Shown here piece by piece: positions 44,104 to 52,323 of a stretch of 64,000 bases of DNA. The DNA lies in NCBI GenBank assembly GCA_903789595.1, contig CAIFEZ010000001.1:49065-113064 (forward strand). Direction: 5' to 3'. The position numbers were made by a program, and so were the translations under genes. The stretch's first letter is position 1. The number at the start of each line of letters is the position of its first letter. This stretch comes from an uncultured eubacterium 1-6 (lineage in GTDB: Bacteria > Bacillota > Clostridia > Lachnospirales > Lachnospiraceae). The notes under the pieces are model-generated. The model was not told the DNA's origin, did no database searches, and was given only the letters and a program-made list of their open reading frames with translations.

Positions 44104-44126
44104 AAGATACCGCCTTCCGCCTTCCT

Positions 44127-45542
44127 TCAGTTTGTTTTCGTCAGCAGAGCCACTGTCTCGACGTGAACGGTTGCGGGGAAGAGATCAACACATGCAATCC
44201 TTTCGAGACGATATCCGTGGGTCAGGAAAATCGGAAGATCTCTGGCAAGGCTGGTGGGCTTGCAGGAGATGTAGATGATCCTGCTGACACCGTACGAGAT
44301 GATTTTCGGGAGAGCCTTCGGATGAATTCCCTCGCGCGGAGGATCGAGAATGATGGAGTCCGGCTTTTCGGGGATTTCATCGAGAACCTTCAGAACGTCT
44401 CCCGCAAGAAAACGGCAGTTATCCAGCCCGTTCAGCCGAGCGTTCTCCCTGGCTGCCGCTACAGCCTCCTCTACGATTTCCACACCTACGACCTTCTTCG
44501 CTACCGGCGCAATAATCTGGGCGATAGTCCCAGTTCCGCTGTAGAGATCGAAGACAGTCTGATTCTCGACATCTCCGAGAAACTCTCTGGCAGTGCTGTA
44601 CAGGACCTCGGCACCCCTGGAATTTGTCTGGAAAAAAGAAAACGGCGTGATGCGGAACCGGAGTCCCAGAAGCTCCTCGTAGAAATAATCTCTTCCGTAC
44701 AGCAGATCGGTGCGGTCATTTCGAATGATATCGGCTACCGAATCGTTCACGGTATGAAGTACGCCGATAAGGGTGCCTTCGAGGTCGAGGGATCTGAGCT
44801 GTGCGCACAGTTCTTTCAGACCGTCGTTTAAATCTTTTCCGTCCGGACACTGAGAGGTCGTGACGAGGTCAATCAGAATCTCTCCGGTTACGGAGGCGCG
44901 GCGGACCAGAAGGTGGCGCAGGTAACCCTCGTGCGAGATTTTATGGCAGTAGGTCCAGTTCTGCCTGCGGCAAAAGGCGAGCACGCAGGAGAGGATGCGG
45001 TTGAAATCTTCGTGTACGATCTGGCAGCGGTCAGCCGTCAGGATATCGTAGGTACTGTTCTTTCTGTGAAGGCCAAGTGTCAGCTCGCCGTCCTTTTCCA
45101 TGTCTCCGAAAGCATATTCCATCTTGTTGCGGTAGCCTTTTTCCATGGGGCTTGGCCGGATTCCCTCAAATTCATAGTCGGGGGAGCCGTCGCCGCGGAT
45201 TTGTCCGCCCTCAATCAGAGCCTGACCGATCAGAGATCGTATTTCTCCTTCCTTCAGCTTCAGCTGCTCCGCATACGGAAGCGTGCGGTATGTGCATCCG
45301 CCGCACTGCGGAAACAGGCTGCATCCGGCATCCTCTGTCTCGAGAGCGGATGGCTGAAGAACCGAGAGAAGCTGACCCTCCAGTCGGCCTGCTTTCTTTT
45401 TATTGATGCGGAAGCGCACAGTCTGACCGGGGATGGTGTTCTTGACGATCACCTCGCTGTCCTCCCCGCCGACGCGGACATGTCCCTTGTTCGGGAAGGA
45501 AACCCGTTCAACCGTACCTTCGTATATCTCGCCTTTTTTCAT
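44127..45542 (-). CDS. 23S rRNA (uracil-C5) methyltransferase, RlmD/RumA-type
   Basis: 471 aa from the ATG at 45542, chosen over 45551 because AAAGGA then has normal spacing. The N-terminal ~60 residues are a TRAM RNA-binding domain. An iron-sulfur motif reads CSLFPQCGGC, with another Cys in DRCQI. The methyltransferase motif is FDLYSGTGTIAQ near residue 325, then DSIILDPPREG, and the catalytic cysteine lies in YISCKPTSLARDL near 420. It uses SAM to make 5-methyluridine in 23S rRNA. Firmicute enzymes of this type may modify more than one site. It converges with the GGDEF gene. Confidence 0.93.
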   Translation of the reverse strand: MKKGEIYEGTVERVSFPNKGHVRVGGEDSEVIVKNTIPGQTVRFRINKKKAGRLEGQLLSVLQPSALETEDAGCSLFPQCGGCTYRTLPYAEQLKLKEGEIRSLIGQALIEGGQIRGDGSPDYEFEGIRPSPMEKGYRNKMEYAFGDMEKDGELTLGLHRKNSTYDILTADRCQIVHEDFNRILSCVLAFCRRQNWTYCHKISHEGYLRHLLVRRASVTGEILIDLVTTSQCPDGKDLNDGLKELCAQLRSLDLEGTLIGVLHTVNDSVADIIRNDRTDLLYGRDYFYEELLGLRFRITPFSFFQTNSRGAEVLYSTAREFLGDVENQTVFDLYSGTGTIAQIIAPVAKKVVGVEIVEEAVAAARENARLNGLDNCRFLAGDVLKVLDEIPEKPDSIILDPPREGIHPKALPKIISYGVSRIIYISCKPTSLARDLPIFLTHGYRLERIACVDLFPATVHVETVALLTKTN

Positions 45543-45707
45543 ATGATCCATTCCTTTCGTCTGCCACAGGAGGAAACCCGTCGCTTTTCGGCTACGGAGC
45601 GCTGTTCCAGATCTCCTGCCGCAGCAGAGCGGGAGTGCACAGTCCTGAGCGGCGCGCAATGCAGCGTATACAGAGCGCGGCACTTATCAGAGCATAGCGA
45701 TTTCCTC

Positions 45708-45738
45708 AAAAAAGCCCCGGCACATCAAGTGTCGGAGC
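45708..45738 (-). terminator. Terminator for the small gene at 45866 (minus strand)
   Basis: On the minus strand, GCTCCGACAC-TTGAT-GTGCCGGGGC followed by TTTTTT, with one bulge and one wobble. Confidence 0.65.
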
Positions 45739-45799
45739 CTCTGTTTTCGTATCTCTCTCGTTATGGTATAAGTACTTTGAAAACGCAGACAGACCGCCT

Positions 45800-45883
45800 G
45801 CCTCAGTTTTCGCCAGAGCTGCCTCAGCCTTCGTAAAAGCTGTTTCGGCCTTCATCAGAGCCGTCTCAGTCTTCGTCAGAGCT
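45800..45883. repeat. 21-bp tandem repeat at a gene end
   Basis: Four units (45800, 45821, 45842, 45863) of GCCTCAGTCTTCGTCAGAGCT type. The first on the coding strand overlaps the last codons and stop of the minus-strand gene at 45866. Confidence 0.8.
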
Positions 45884-46153
45884 GTCGGATTTCGTCTCCG
45901 GGGATTTCTCCTCGTCGTCCCTGTCATTCTCGTCAAAATAGCTGTCGAAATCATCCTCAAAGTCTTCGTCATCGAAGTCTTCCAGATAATCCGGTGTGAA
46001 GTAGCGGTACACGGCGTATGCGATTCCGCATACCGCCGCAGTAGCGGTGACGGCTATCGCAATTATTCTGAGCAGAGAACCTTTCTTCATCTTCGTGTCG
46101 GTCTTCTTTGCCTGAACTGCATCGACAATTGCCTTGATTGATTCTTTATCCAT
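45866..46153 (-). CDS. Small membrane protein with acidic tail
   Basis: 95 aa; ATG at 46153 behind TGGAGTG on the minus strand. Residues 1-25 are basic and helical (DAVQAKKTDTKMKKG), residues 27-50 form one transmembrane helix (LLRIIAIAVTATAAVCGIAYAVY), and the last 40 residues are nearly all Asp, Glu, Phe, Ser and Lys (LEDFDDEDFEDDFDSYF). Basic-helix-acidic proteins of this kind are common and uncharacterised in Lachnospiraceae. The final codons are one unit of a 21-bp repeat, so the tail length may vary between strains. Confidence 0.75.
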   Translation of the reverse strand: MDKESIKAIVDAVQAKKTDTKMKKGSLLRIIAIAVTATAAVCGIAYAVYRYFTPDYLEDFDDEDFEDDFDSYFDENDRDDEEKSPETKSDSSDED

Positions 46154-46244
46154 GATTGGTCACTCCATTTCGCTAGAATATGATACTGATACTGCAGCGG
46201 TGTCCCCTCATTCTGCGCTTAAAGATTTACTCCCAATTAACGCT

Positions 46245-46274
46245 ATTATAGCATATGTACACATGAAAAAACAA
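46245..46274 (-). promoter_or_regulatory. Promoter for the small gene at 45866 (minus strand)
   Basis: On the minus strand, TTGTTT, 18 bases, TATAAT. Confidence 0.55.
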
Positions 46275-46278
46275 GGAA

Positions 46279-46753
46279 TCAGCAGGGAATTGCCCGCCGC
46301 AAATGGGCTTTCAGCAATACTTTCAGCGGGCACTTACGAGACCGCTTTTTTCTTTGCGGCAGGAATTCCGCGAGAAGGACGGCAACGATGGCTGCGGGCT
46401 TCCGGATTTTCCAGAGAAGAAGACCTGCGGGATATCCTGTGGCAATACCGATGCCGATCGGAAGGAAGATCATCACCGGAATCATGTAAAGCGGAATCGA
46501 TCCTCCGGAGACGGATCTGGCAATGAAGGCGTTTACCGTGAAGAAGACCGCGATTTCGCCGATGTCATCCAGGATGGCCATCGGAAGGAGCGTATCCGTA
46601 ACCGGGCCTTTCGTGCGGAATTCCTGGACGATGGAGAACGCGGGGGCGGGAGCCGTGGCGAGCGCGATTCCGCCGAACGCGAAGGCGAGATAAATCGGAA
46701 TTCCCTGTATGGCGAAGATCACGGCGAAAGCGGCGGACACGACAAAGCTTCAT
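46279..46753 (-). pseudogene. Remnant of a Kef/NhaP-type cation:proton antiporter
   Basis: On the minus strand a normal start (AAAGGAG, five bases, ATG at 46753) gives MKL and then loses frame within about 12 bases. The antiporter frame resumes at 46740: AFGGIALATAPAPAFSIVQEF, TKGPVTDTLLPMAILDDIG and several hydrophobic helices match the central part of CPA2-type Na+/K+:H+ antiporters. The N-terminal helices are missing. The C-terminal side ends in KIRKPAAIVAVLLAEFLPQ, then charged non-homologous residues. About 150 of roughly 390 residues survive. The intact start region suggests an internal deletion. TetR-like operators stand upstream. Confidence 0.85.
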
Positions 46754-46800
46754 GGAGACTCCTTTCTTCACGAACCCTGATATAGATCATCCTGTCAATT

Positions 46801-46890
46801 GAATTTCAAATATAAAACGATCGGTCTATGCAATTCCAAATATAGACCAGTCGGTCTGTGCAATTCCAAATATAGACCAATCGGTCTATA
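46801..46890. promoter_or_regulatory. Three tandem TetR-type operators
   Basis: Exactly three 30-bp units, each holding a palindrome. The clearest is TATAGACCAATCGGTCTATA (46871-46890); the second is one or two bases off and the first is more degenerate. The AGACC-N4-GGTCT form is typical of TetR/AcrR binding sites. They lie about 50 bases upstream of the antiporter remnant on its promoter side. No TetR gene is in the window. Confidence 0.75.
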
Positions 46891-46949
46891 ATTTCAAATC
46901 TTAATATTAGATGTATGATTGGTTTGGAGGCTTCCGTGAACGTTGATTA

Positions 46950-48473
46950 TCAGTCCCGGCGGAAGAGATCTCTGGTGTAAACCTTATCCCTGACATCGTC
47001 GAGACAGGTATCGTAGCGATTGGCGAGGATGCACCGGCTGGCTTCCTTGAATTGCTTCAGATCGTTCACGACCGGACTTCCGAAAAAGGTGCTTCCGTCT
47101 TTCAGGGTCGGCTCATAGATGATGATCCGGGCGCCCTTTGCCTTGATGCGTTTCATCACGCCCTGAATGGGAGACTGACGGAAGTTGTCAGAGGCGCTCT
47201 TGAATACTAAGCGGTAGACGCCTACCGTCACCACCTTTTCTTCGTCTTCGCGGAAATCATTATCTGTGGAATAGCTGTAGTAGCCTGCGATTTTCAGAAC
47301 CTGATCCGCGATAAAATCCTTTCTGGTGCGGTTGCTCTCTACGATCGCTTCGATGAGATTTTCCGGGACGTCGCGGTAATTCGCCAGGAGCTGGCGGGTG
47401 TCCTTGGGAAGACAGTATCCGCCGTAACCGAAGCTGGGATTGTTGTAGAAGTTGCCGATTCTCGGATCCAGGCAGACGCCGCTGATGATTTCCTGCGTGT
47501 CAAGCCCCTTGCTCTCCGCATAGGTATCCAGCTCGTTGAAATAGGAGACCCGGAGAGCCAGATAGGTATTGGCGAAGAGCTTGACGGCCTCTGCTTCGGT
47601 AAATCCCATGAAAAGGGTCGGGACGGATTTTCGCAGGGCACCCTCTTTCAGAAGAGCGGCAAAATCATGTGCTGCCCGGACGGATGTCTCGTCATTTTTG
47701 TCACAGGAAACAATGATTCTGCTGGGGTAGAGGTTGTCATACAGCGCCTTTGATTCCCGGAGAAATTCCGGGCTGAAGAGGATGCGGCCGGTTCCGTATT
47801 TCTGTCGGACGGAGACGGTGTATCCGACAGGAACCGTTGATTTGATGATGAGAAAGGCGTTTCGGTTTACGGACAGCACCTGCTCGATCACCGCCTCCAC
47901 TGCCGAGGTGTCGAAGTAGTTCTGTCTGGAATCATAGTTCGTGGGGGCGGATATAATCACAAAATCAGCGTTGGCATAGGCTGCGTTGGACGGATTCTCA
48001 TCGCCCTGCCTGCCGTTGTTCAGGACAGCGGTCAGATCCAGGCGGCGCTTTCCGGCTTTTGCCTCGGCAAAATATCGCTCAATATATTCGTCCTGAATTG
48101 GAGAAATCATCCGGTTCAGATCAGAAACCTTTTCTTCAACGATGTCTACAGCGGTCACGTGGTTGTGCTGCGAGAGAAGAGTGGCCAGGGACAGGCCGAC
48201 ATAGCCGGTGCCGGCGATTGCGATGTTCTTCGGGGAGACCGGCGCCGGCGTGTCAGAGGTCTCTTCCTCGAACAGGTCACTGATGTCAAAATTCAGCGCA
48301 GCCGCGAGACTTTCCAGCTGCGGTATGGAAGGCATGAAGTCATGGTGTTCCAGCCTGGAAAGGAGCGCGCGATGAATCCCGGTGAGACGGGAAAGGTCCT
48401 GCTGGGTCAGATGCATTCTTTTTCTGGCGGCCGAAACCGTATCGGCCATTTTTTCTACAGAGAGCTTTTTCAA
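46950..48473 (-). CDS. XRE-type DNA-binding domain fused to UDP-glucose/nucleotide-sugar dehydrogenase
   Basis: 507 aa; TTG at 48473 behind AAAGGAGG. Residues about 10-68 are a helix-turn-helix of the XRE/Cro family ([20 protein letters not shown], then [21 protein letters not shown]). After a short Pro/Thr/Ser linker, residues 82-505 are a nucleotide-sugar dehydrogenase: Rossmann motif [35 protein letters not shown], and the active-site cysteine in [12 protein letters not shown]. The enzyme part would oxidise UDP-glucose or a similar sugar to the uronate with NAD+. All catalytic landmarks are present. A dehydrogenase carrying its own DNA-binding domain suggests metabolite-linked gene control, which is an inference. 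Confidence 0.9.
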   Translation of the reverse strand: MKKLSVEKMADTVSAARKRMHLTQQDLSRLTGIHRALLSRLEHHDFMPSIPQLESLAAALNFDISDLFEEETSDTPAPVSPKNIAIAGTGYVGLSLATLLSQHNHVTAVDIVEEKVSDLNRMISPIQDEYIERYFAEAKAGKRRLDLTAVLNNGRQGDENPSNAAYANADFVIISAPTNYDSRQNYFDTSAVEAVIEQVLSVNRNAFLIIKSTVPVGYTVSVRQKYGTGRILFSPEFLRESKALYDNLYPSRIIVSCDKNDETSVRAAHDFAALLKEGALRKSVPTLFMGFTEAEAVKLFANTYLALRVSYFNELDTYAESKGLDTQEIISGVCLDPRIGNFYNNPSFGYGGYCLPKDTRQLLANYRDVPENLIEAIVESNRTRKDFIADQVLKIAGYYSYSTDNDFREDEEKVVTVGVYRLVFKSASDNFRQSPIQGVMKRIKAKGARIIIYEPTLKDGSTFFGSPVVNDLKQFKEASRCILANRYDTCLDDVRDKVYTRDLFRRD

Positions 48474-48650
48474 TTAATATCCTCCTTTGGGCGAATTGCC
48501 CGTTCTTGCTGACAAAATTTATGAATGTTAATAATAATAACACATACAGCGGAAAACATCACGGATAATTCGCGAATTGGACCGCCGGCTCTCATTAAAT
48601 GACGGATTATGCGGAAATGATAATATTGTAGATAACAATTAACTGTACAT
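48474..48650. other. AT-rich gap upstream of the XRE-dehydrogenase gene
   Basis: It holds the start region of the minus-strand gene and no other recognisable feature. AT content rises sharply compared with flanking genes. Confidence 0.5.
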
Positions 48651-48791
48651 GAGAACAATGCTGCAGACGAGAAAAATACTGTAAATAATAATGTTGCAGA
48701 TGACAACAACACTGCTGCAGAGAGTACAAATAGTGCAGATAACAACACTGCTGCAGAGAGTACAAATAGTGGAGATAACAATAATTTCTGA
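48651..48791 (+). pseudogene. Asn/Ala/Thr-rich coding remnant with a 36-bp repeat
   Basis: 47 in-frame codons ending in TGA, with no start codon or ribosome binding site (a TAA lies just upstream in frame). Two 36-bp units (48708 and 48744) encode NTAAESTNS-type repeats. Composition and AT-richness differ from neighbours. It looks like the tail of a lost surface protein gene. Confidence 0.5.
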
Positions 48792-48931
48792 TAAAGGATA
48801 CAGTTAAATCTCGGTATTAAGAAGATCAATGAGGGCGGTGCAGGCGAGGGCAAACGATGCGGTTTTATCCGGCATTTTGTAGAAAATGTATAATTTTTAC
48901 ATAAGCATAATTCAGAGTTCAGGTAAAAATA

Positions 48932-48961
48932 TTGAAATCGTCCCTCTCGTTGCGGTACAAT
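48932..48961 (+). promoter_or_regulatory. Probable promoter of the glycerophosphodiesterase operon
   Basis: TTGAAA, 18 bases, TACAAT, 37 bases before the start codon. Confidence 0.6.
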
Positions 48962-48997
48962 AAAATATAAATGATTTCTTTTGATTGGAGGCTTATT

Positions 48998-49729
48998 ATG
49001 AATACACCTTTTGTTTGGGCACACAGAGGGGCGAGCGGATATGCTCCGGAGAATACATTAGAGGCTTTTCGACTGGCGGCGGAGATGGGCGCCGACGGTG
49101 TGGAACTGGATGTGCAGCTCACCCGCGACAATCAGATCGTTGTCTGCCATGATGAGACGATTGACCGGACCTCTGACGGAGCCGGATGGGTGAAGGACTA
49201 TACGCTGGAAGAACTGAAGAAAATGAATTTCGACAACGGCAACAAGGCGTATGAGGGAGCCGGGATTCCTACGATGCAGGAGGTTTTTGACGCACTGCGT
49301 GACACCGGACTTGTGATCAATATCGAGCTGAAGACCGGAATCGTATTTTATCAGGATCTTGAAAAGGCCATTGTGAAGATGACACAGGAGAATCACTATG
49401 AGGACCGGGTCATCTATTCCTCCTTCAATCACTACTCAGTGATGAAAATCAAAGAGCTCGACCCGAAGGCAAAGACCGGATTCCTGTATGCGGACGGAAC
49501 GCTCGATATGCCTTCCTATGCGAAGAATCACGGCGTCGATGCGCTTCATCCGGCACTTTACAACCTTCAGTTCCCCGGATTTATGGACGAATGCAGGGAG
49601 AAGGGTGTCGAGGTGAATGTCTGGACGGTGAACAATGAAGAGTACTTGAAGATGTGTCAGAATGCCGGCGTGAATGCAGTCATTACGAACTATCCGAAGA
49701 AGGCGCTGGAGCTGTTCGGGAGGAAATGA
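48998..49729 (+). CDS. Glycerophosphodiester phosphodiesterase (GDPD)
   Basis: 243 aa; ATG 48998 after GGAGG. The N-terminal AHRGASGYAPENTLEAF with the catalytic His, GADGVELDVQLTRDNQIVVCHDETIDRTS with the metal ligands, and VINIELKTG near residue 110 define the GDPD family. No signal peptide is seen, so it acts inside the cell on deacylated phospholipid head groups such as glycerophosphocholine, giving glycerol-3-phosphate. Its stop overlaps the region of the next start, a lipase-like hydrolase, which fits a lipid-breakdown pair. Confidence 0.95.
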   Translation: MNTPFVWAHRGASGYAPENTLEAFRLAAEMGADGVELDVQLTRDNQIVVCHDETIDRTSDGAGWVKDYTLEELKKMNFDNGNKAYEGAGIPTMQEVFDALRDTGLVINIELKTGIVFYQDLEKAIVKMTQENHYEDRVIYSSFNHYSVMKIKELDPKAKTGFLYADGTLDMPSYAKNHGVDALHPALYNLQFPGFMDECREKGVEVNVWTVNNEEYLKMCQNAGVNAVITNYPKKALELFGRK

Positions 49730-49731
49730 TC

Positions 49732-50691
49732 ATGGAATTCCTCGGTGAAGATGATTACAGACAGGCCATGGACGGACCCTGCCGCCAATGGCGGGAGAAG
49801 TGTGTGAAGGAGGACGACTTTATCTCCTTCGACGGAACGAAGATCCATTATTATTATGTGGTGCCGGAAAACGCATCGGCTGTGGTGGTGATGTTTCACG
49901 GATTCTGCGAGTTCTACGGTAAATATCATGAGATGTCCTGGTATTTTTACAGACACGGCTTCGGGTTCTACTTTCCCGAAATGCGGGGACACGGCCTTTC
50001 CGGAGGGAAGCTGAAGGAAAAGGACCTCGTCCACGTGGATCATTACGATGAGTATGTTTCGGATATGAAGGGCTTTTTCGACCATGTGGTTTCCGGGGAC
50101 AGTCATCCGAAGCTTTTATTTGCGCATTCGATGGGAGGGGCGATCGCGTCTCTGTATCTGGAAAGATACCCGGATGATTTCAGGGGCGCTGCGCTTTCAA
50201 GCCCGATGCTGAAGCTGAAGACAAAGGGGTTTTCCGAGACAAAGATCCGGGCTCTTCGTTTCCTTGTAACGCTGTTTCATATGAAGAAAAAGCTTTCCGC
50301 GGGACAGAACCGCTTCGACGGGGTCAATATCTTTGAGCAGTCCAGCTGTCAGTCGCGTTCCCGCTATGACTACATGTTTGAGATGCGGTGTGCGGATGAG
50401 AATTACCAGACCTACGGAGCCACCTTCGGCTGGTCGATGGCAAGCCTGGATGCGACGTTGAGGCTGATGCGCGACGCGCAGAAGATCCGGACGCCGCTCG
50501 CTGTCTTTATGGCGGGGCAGGATCATCTGGTGGATCCGGAGGGATATCAGGAGCTCTTTCAGAAGCTTCCGGAGACGCACCGCTATGAGTTCCCGACCTC
50601 ACGGCACGAGATCTTCAACGCGACGACGGATGTGCGGAAGGATTACTATGAAAAGCTGTTTCAGGAGCTCGACTCCATGAGAAAGGAGTGA
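49732..50691 (+). CDS. Alpha/beta hydrolase, lysophospholipase/monoacylglycerol lipase-like
   Basis: 319 aa. ATG 49732 fits the GGGAGGAA site better than ATG 49726. HGFCEFYGKYHEM near residue 46 gives the oxyanion region, LLFAHSMGGAIASLY near 125 the nucleophilic Ser, and FMAGQDHLVDP (Asp) and TSRHEIFN (His) complete the triad. It belongs to the serine aminopeptidase S33/Hydrolase_4 group containing lysophospholipase L2 and monoacylglycerol lipases. Pairing with the diester phosphodiesterase suggests stepwise phospholipid breakdown. The next gene starts 3 bases after its stop. Confidence 0.9.
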   Translation: MEFLGEDDYRQAMDGPCRQWREKCVKEDDFISFDGTKIHYYYVVPENASAVVVMFHGFCEFYGKYHEMSWYFYRHGFGFYFPEMRGHGLSGGKLKEKDLVHVDHYDEYVSDMKGFFDHVVSGDSHPKLLFAHSMGGAIASLYLERYPDDFRGAALSSPMLKLKTKGFSETKIRALRFLVTLFHMKKKLSAGQNRFDGVNIFEQSSCQSRSRYDYMFEMRCADENYQTYGATFGWSMASLDATLRLMRDAQKIRTPLAVFMAGQDHLVDPEGYQELFQKLPETHRYEFPTSRHEIFNATTDVRKDYYEKLFQELDSMRKE

Positions 50692-50694
50692 CAA

Positions 50695-52194
50695 ATGCAG
50701 TCAGGAAAGCACAGCATGGGATTTTCGTCCCAGTTCATGTACGGGGCGGGTGAGTTTTTCAACGGCGGAGCCTTTGTCATCATCAACGCCTTTTTCTCTG
50801 TCTTTCTGATCAAGGCGATCGGAATGCCGGCGGCGCTCGCGGGCACGGTGCCTCTGATCGGACATTTCTGGGACGCGGTCACAGACCCGATCATGGGAAA
50901 TATCGCGGACAGGACGACTGCGAAGATGGGGTCCAAGCGGTTCTATATGCTGATCGGTTCGTTCGCGACGGCGCTGACCTTTGCCACGTTATGGGTGCCG
51001 TTCCGCACGGACAGACCCGTCACAATGTTTATTTTTTATGTGATTATGTACTGCCTGTTCTCGACCGGCTCCACGATCCTGATGGTTCCGTACAACGGGC
51101 TGCTGCCGGACATGGTGGACGATTACGATACCAGATCCAGATTTTCCAATGTCCGCATGATCTGGTCCACACTGGGAGCCATGGTCTGCGGAGTCGTTCC
51201 GACGCTTCTGATCACAGATGCGACGAAGACGACAATGTATCTGCGCTGCGGCATACTCTTCGGACTGCTGTTCCTGGTGACCTGCCTGATCACGGTCGCC
51301 GGAACCTGGGAGAATTACCACGCCCCGGTGCGGACCCGGATGGTCAGCAGCTTCGACCATGCGGCGAGCGCTTTCCGGAGCCGATCCTTCCGTCTGTTCG
51401 TCGGAATTTATCTGACTGGACAGTGCGGTATGGACTTTGTATCCGGAATGGCGGTATATTATGTGGATGATGTTATCAACGGGTACCAGAATCATTATGT
51501 CACTTATCTGATGGCGGCTCTCATCGTCGCGCAGCTGATAGGTATGCTGATCTGGGGGCCGGTGATGGCGAAGACCTCGAAGCGCACGACGATTCTGATC
51601 GGCGCGCCGATCCGTATCATCTGTACGCTGCTTCTGATCCCGTTCTCCTATGAGGGCGCCAGCATCTATCCGATTCTTGCGCTGGCGGTCGGTATCGGAA
51701 TCGGTAATGCTGCGACGCTCACGAGTATTTTTGCGATCATGGCGGACATGCCCGATGTCGATGAGCTGATCACCTCGATTCACCGTCCCGGCGTGGTCTC
51801 GGGAATGTCAACCTTTGCCAGGAAGATTTCCTCCGGCCTTTCGGCATGGCTGATCGGTATCCTCCTCACCGCGGTCGGATACAGCGAGCAGCTGGCAAAC
51901 AAGGGCGCGAGACAGTCGGCATTCACCCAGAAAGGAATAGCAGCGATTTTCGTACTTATGCCGGTGATTCTCTGTGTGCTGCTCTTTATATTCGGCTATC
52001 TCTTCCCGATGACGGAGAAGGAATTCAACATCGTCAAGAAGGAGATCTTAAGGCGCAGAGGTGAGGACAGCTCCACGGCGACCCCGGAAGAGATCCGCAT
52101 ATGCGAGAAGGTGACGGGAATGCCATATGACAGACTCTGGGACATCCGGAACCAGTGGGTGGGAAATCGGACGCACAGAACGGATGAAGCCTGA
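50695..52194 (+). CDS. GPH-family sugar:cation symporter
   Basis: 499 aa; ATG 50695 (AGGAG upstream). Twelve hydrophobic helices are visible. The early GHFWDAVTDPIMGNIADRT is the conserved GPH (MelB-like) loop whose Asp residues bind the cation. It contains PYNGLLPDMVDDYDTRSRF, another family signature. It imports glycosides, pentosides or uronides with Na+ or H+. It is close behind the hydrolase but functionally fits the sugar genes downstream. Confidence 0.92.
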   Translation: MQSGKHSMGFSSQFMYGAGEFFNGGAFVIINAFFSVFLIKAIGMPAALAGTVPLIGHFWDAVTDPIMGNIADRTTAKMGSKRFYMLIGSFATALTFATLWVPFRTDRPVTMFIFYVIMYCLFSTGSTILMVPYNGLLPDMVDDYDTRSRFSNVRMIWSTLGAMVCGVVPTLLITDATKTTMYLRCGILFGLLFLVTCLITVAGTWENYHAPVRTRMVSSFDHAASAFRSRSFRLFVGIYLTGQCGMDFVSGMAVYYVDDVINGYQNHYVTYLMAALIVAQLIGMLIWGPVMAKTSKRTTILIGAPIRIICTLLLIPFSYEGASIYPILALAVGIGIGNAATLTSIFAIMADMPDVDELITSIHRPGVVSGMSTFARKISSGLSAWLIGILLTAVGYSEQLANKGARQSAFTQKGIAAIFVLMPVILCVLLFIFGYLFPMTEKEFNIVKKEILRRRGEDSSTATPEEIRICEKVTGMPYDRLWDIRNQWVGNRTHRTDEA

Positions 52195-52323
52195 TGCCGG
52201 TCTGTATGCGGCAGATGCGGGAACTGCGAAGCGGCGCATCAGATGACTTCATCTGAGCTGTTGTTCGGGCAGGGCCCGCATGACTTTTTGCGGAAGACAG
52301 GAAAACCGGAAAGGATGATACAT

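Noticed and set aside
45706..45972. 88-codon minus-strand ORF with heptad-like repeats
   Set aside because: It is out of frame with the supported 95-aa gene, has no start signal, and its repeats arise from the 21-bp DNA repeat.
46801..46890. Regular 30-bp repeats that could suggest a small CRISPR array
   Set aside because: The units are contiguous with no unique spacers, each holds an operator-type palindrome, and no cas gene is near.
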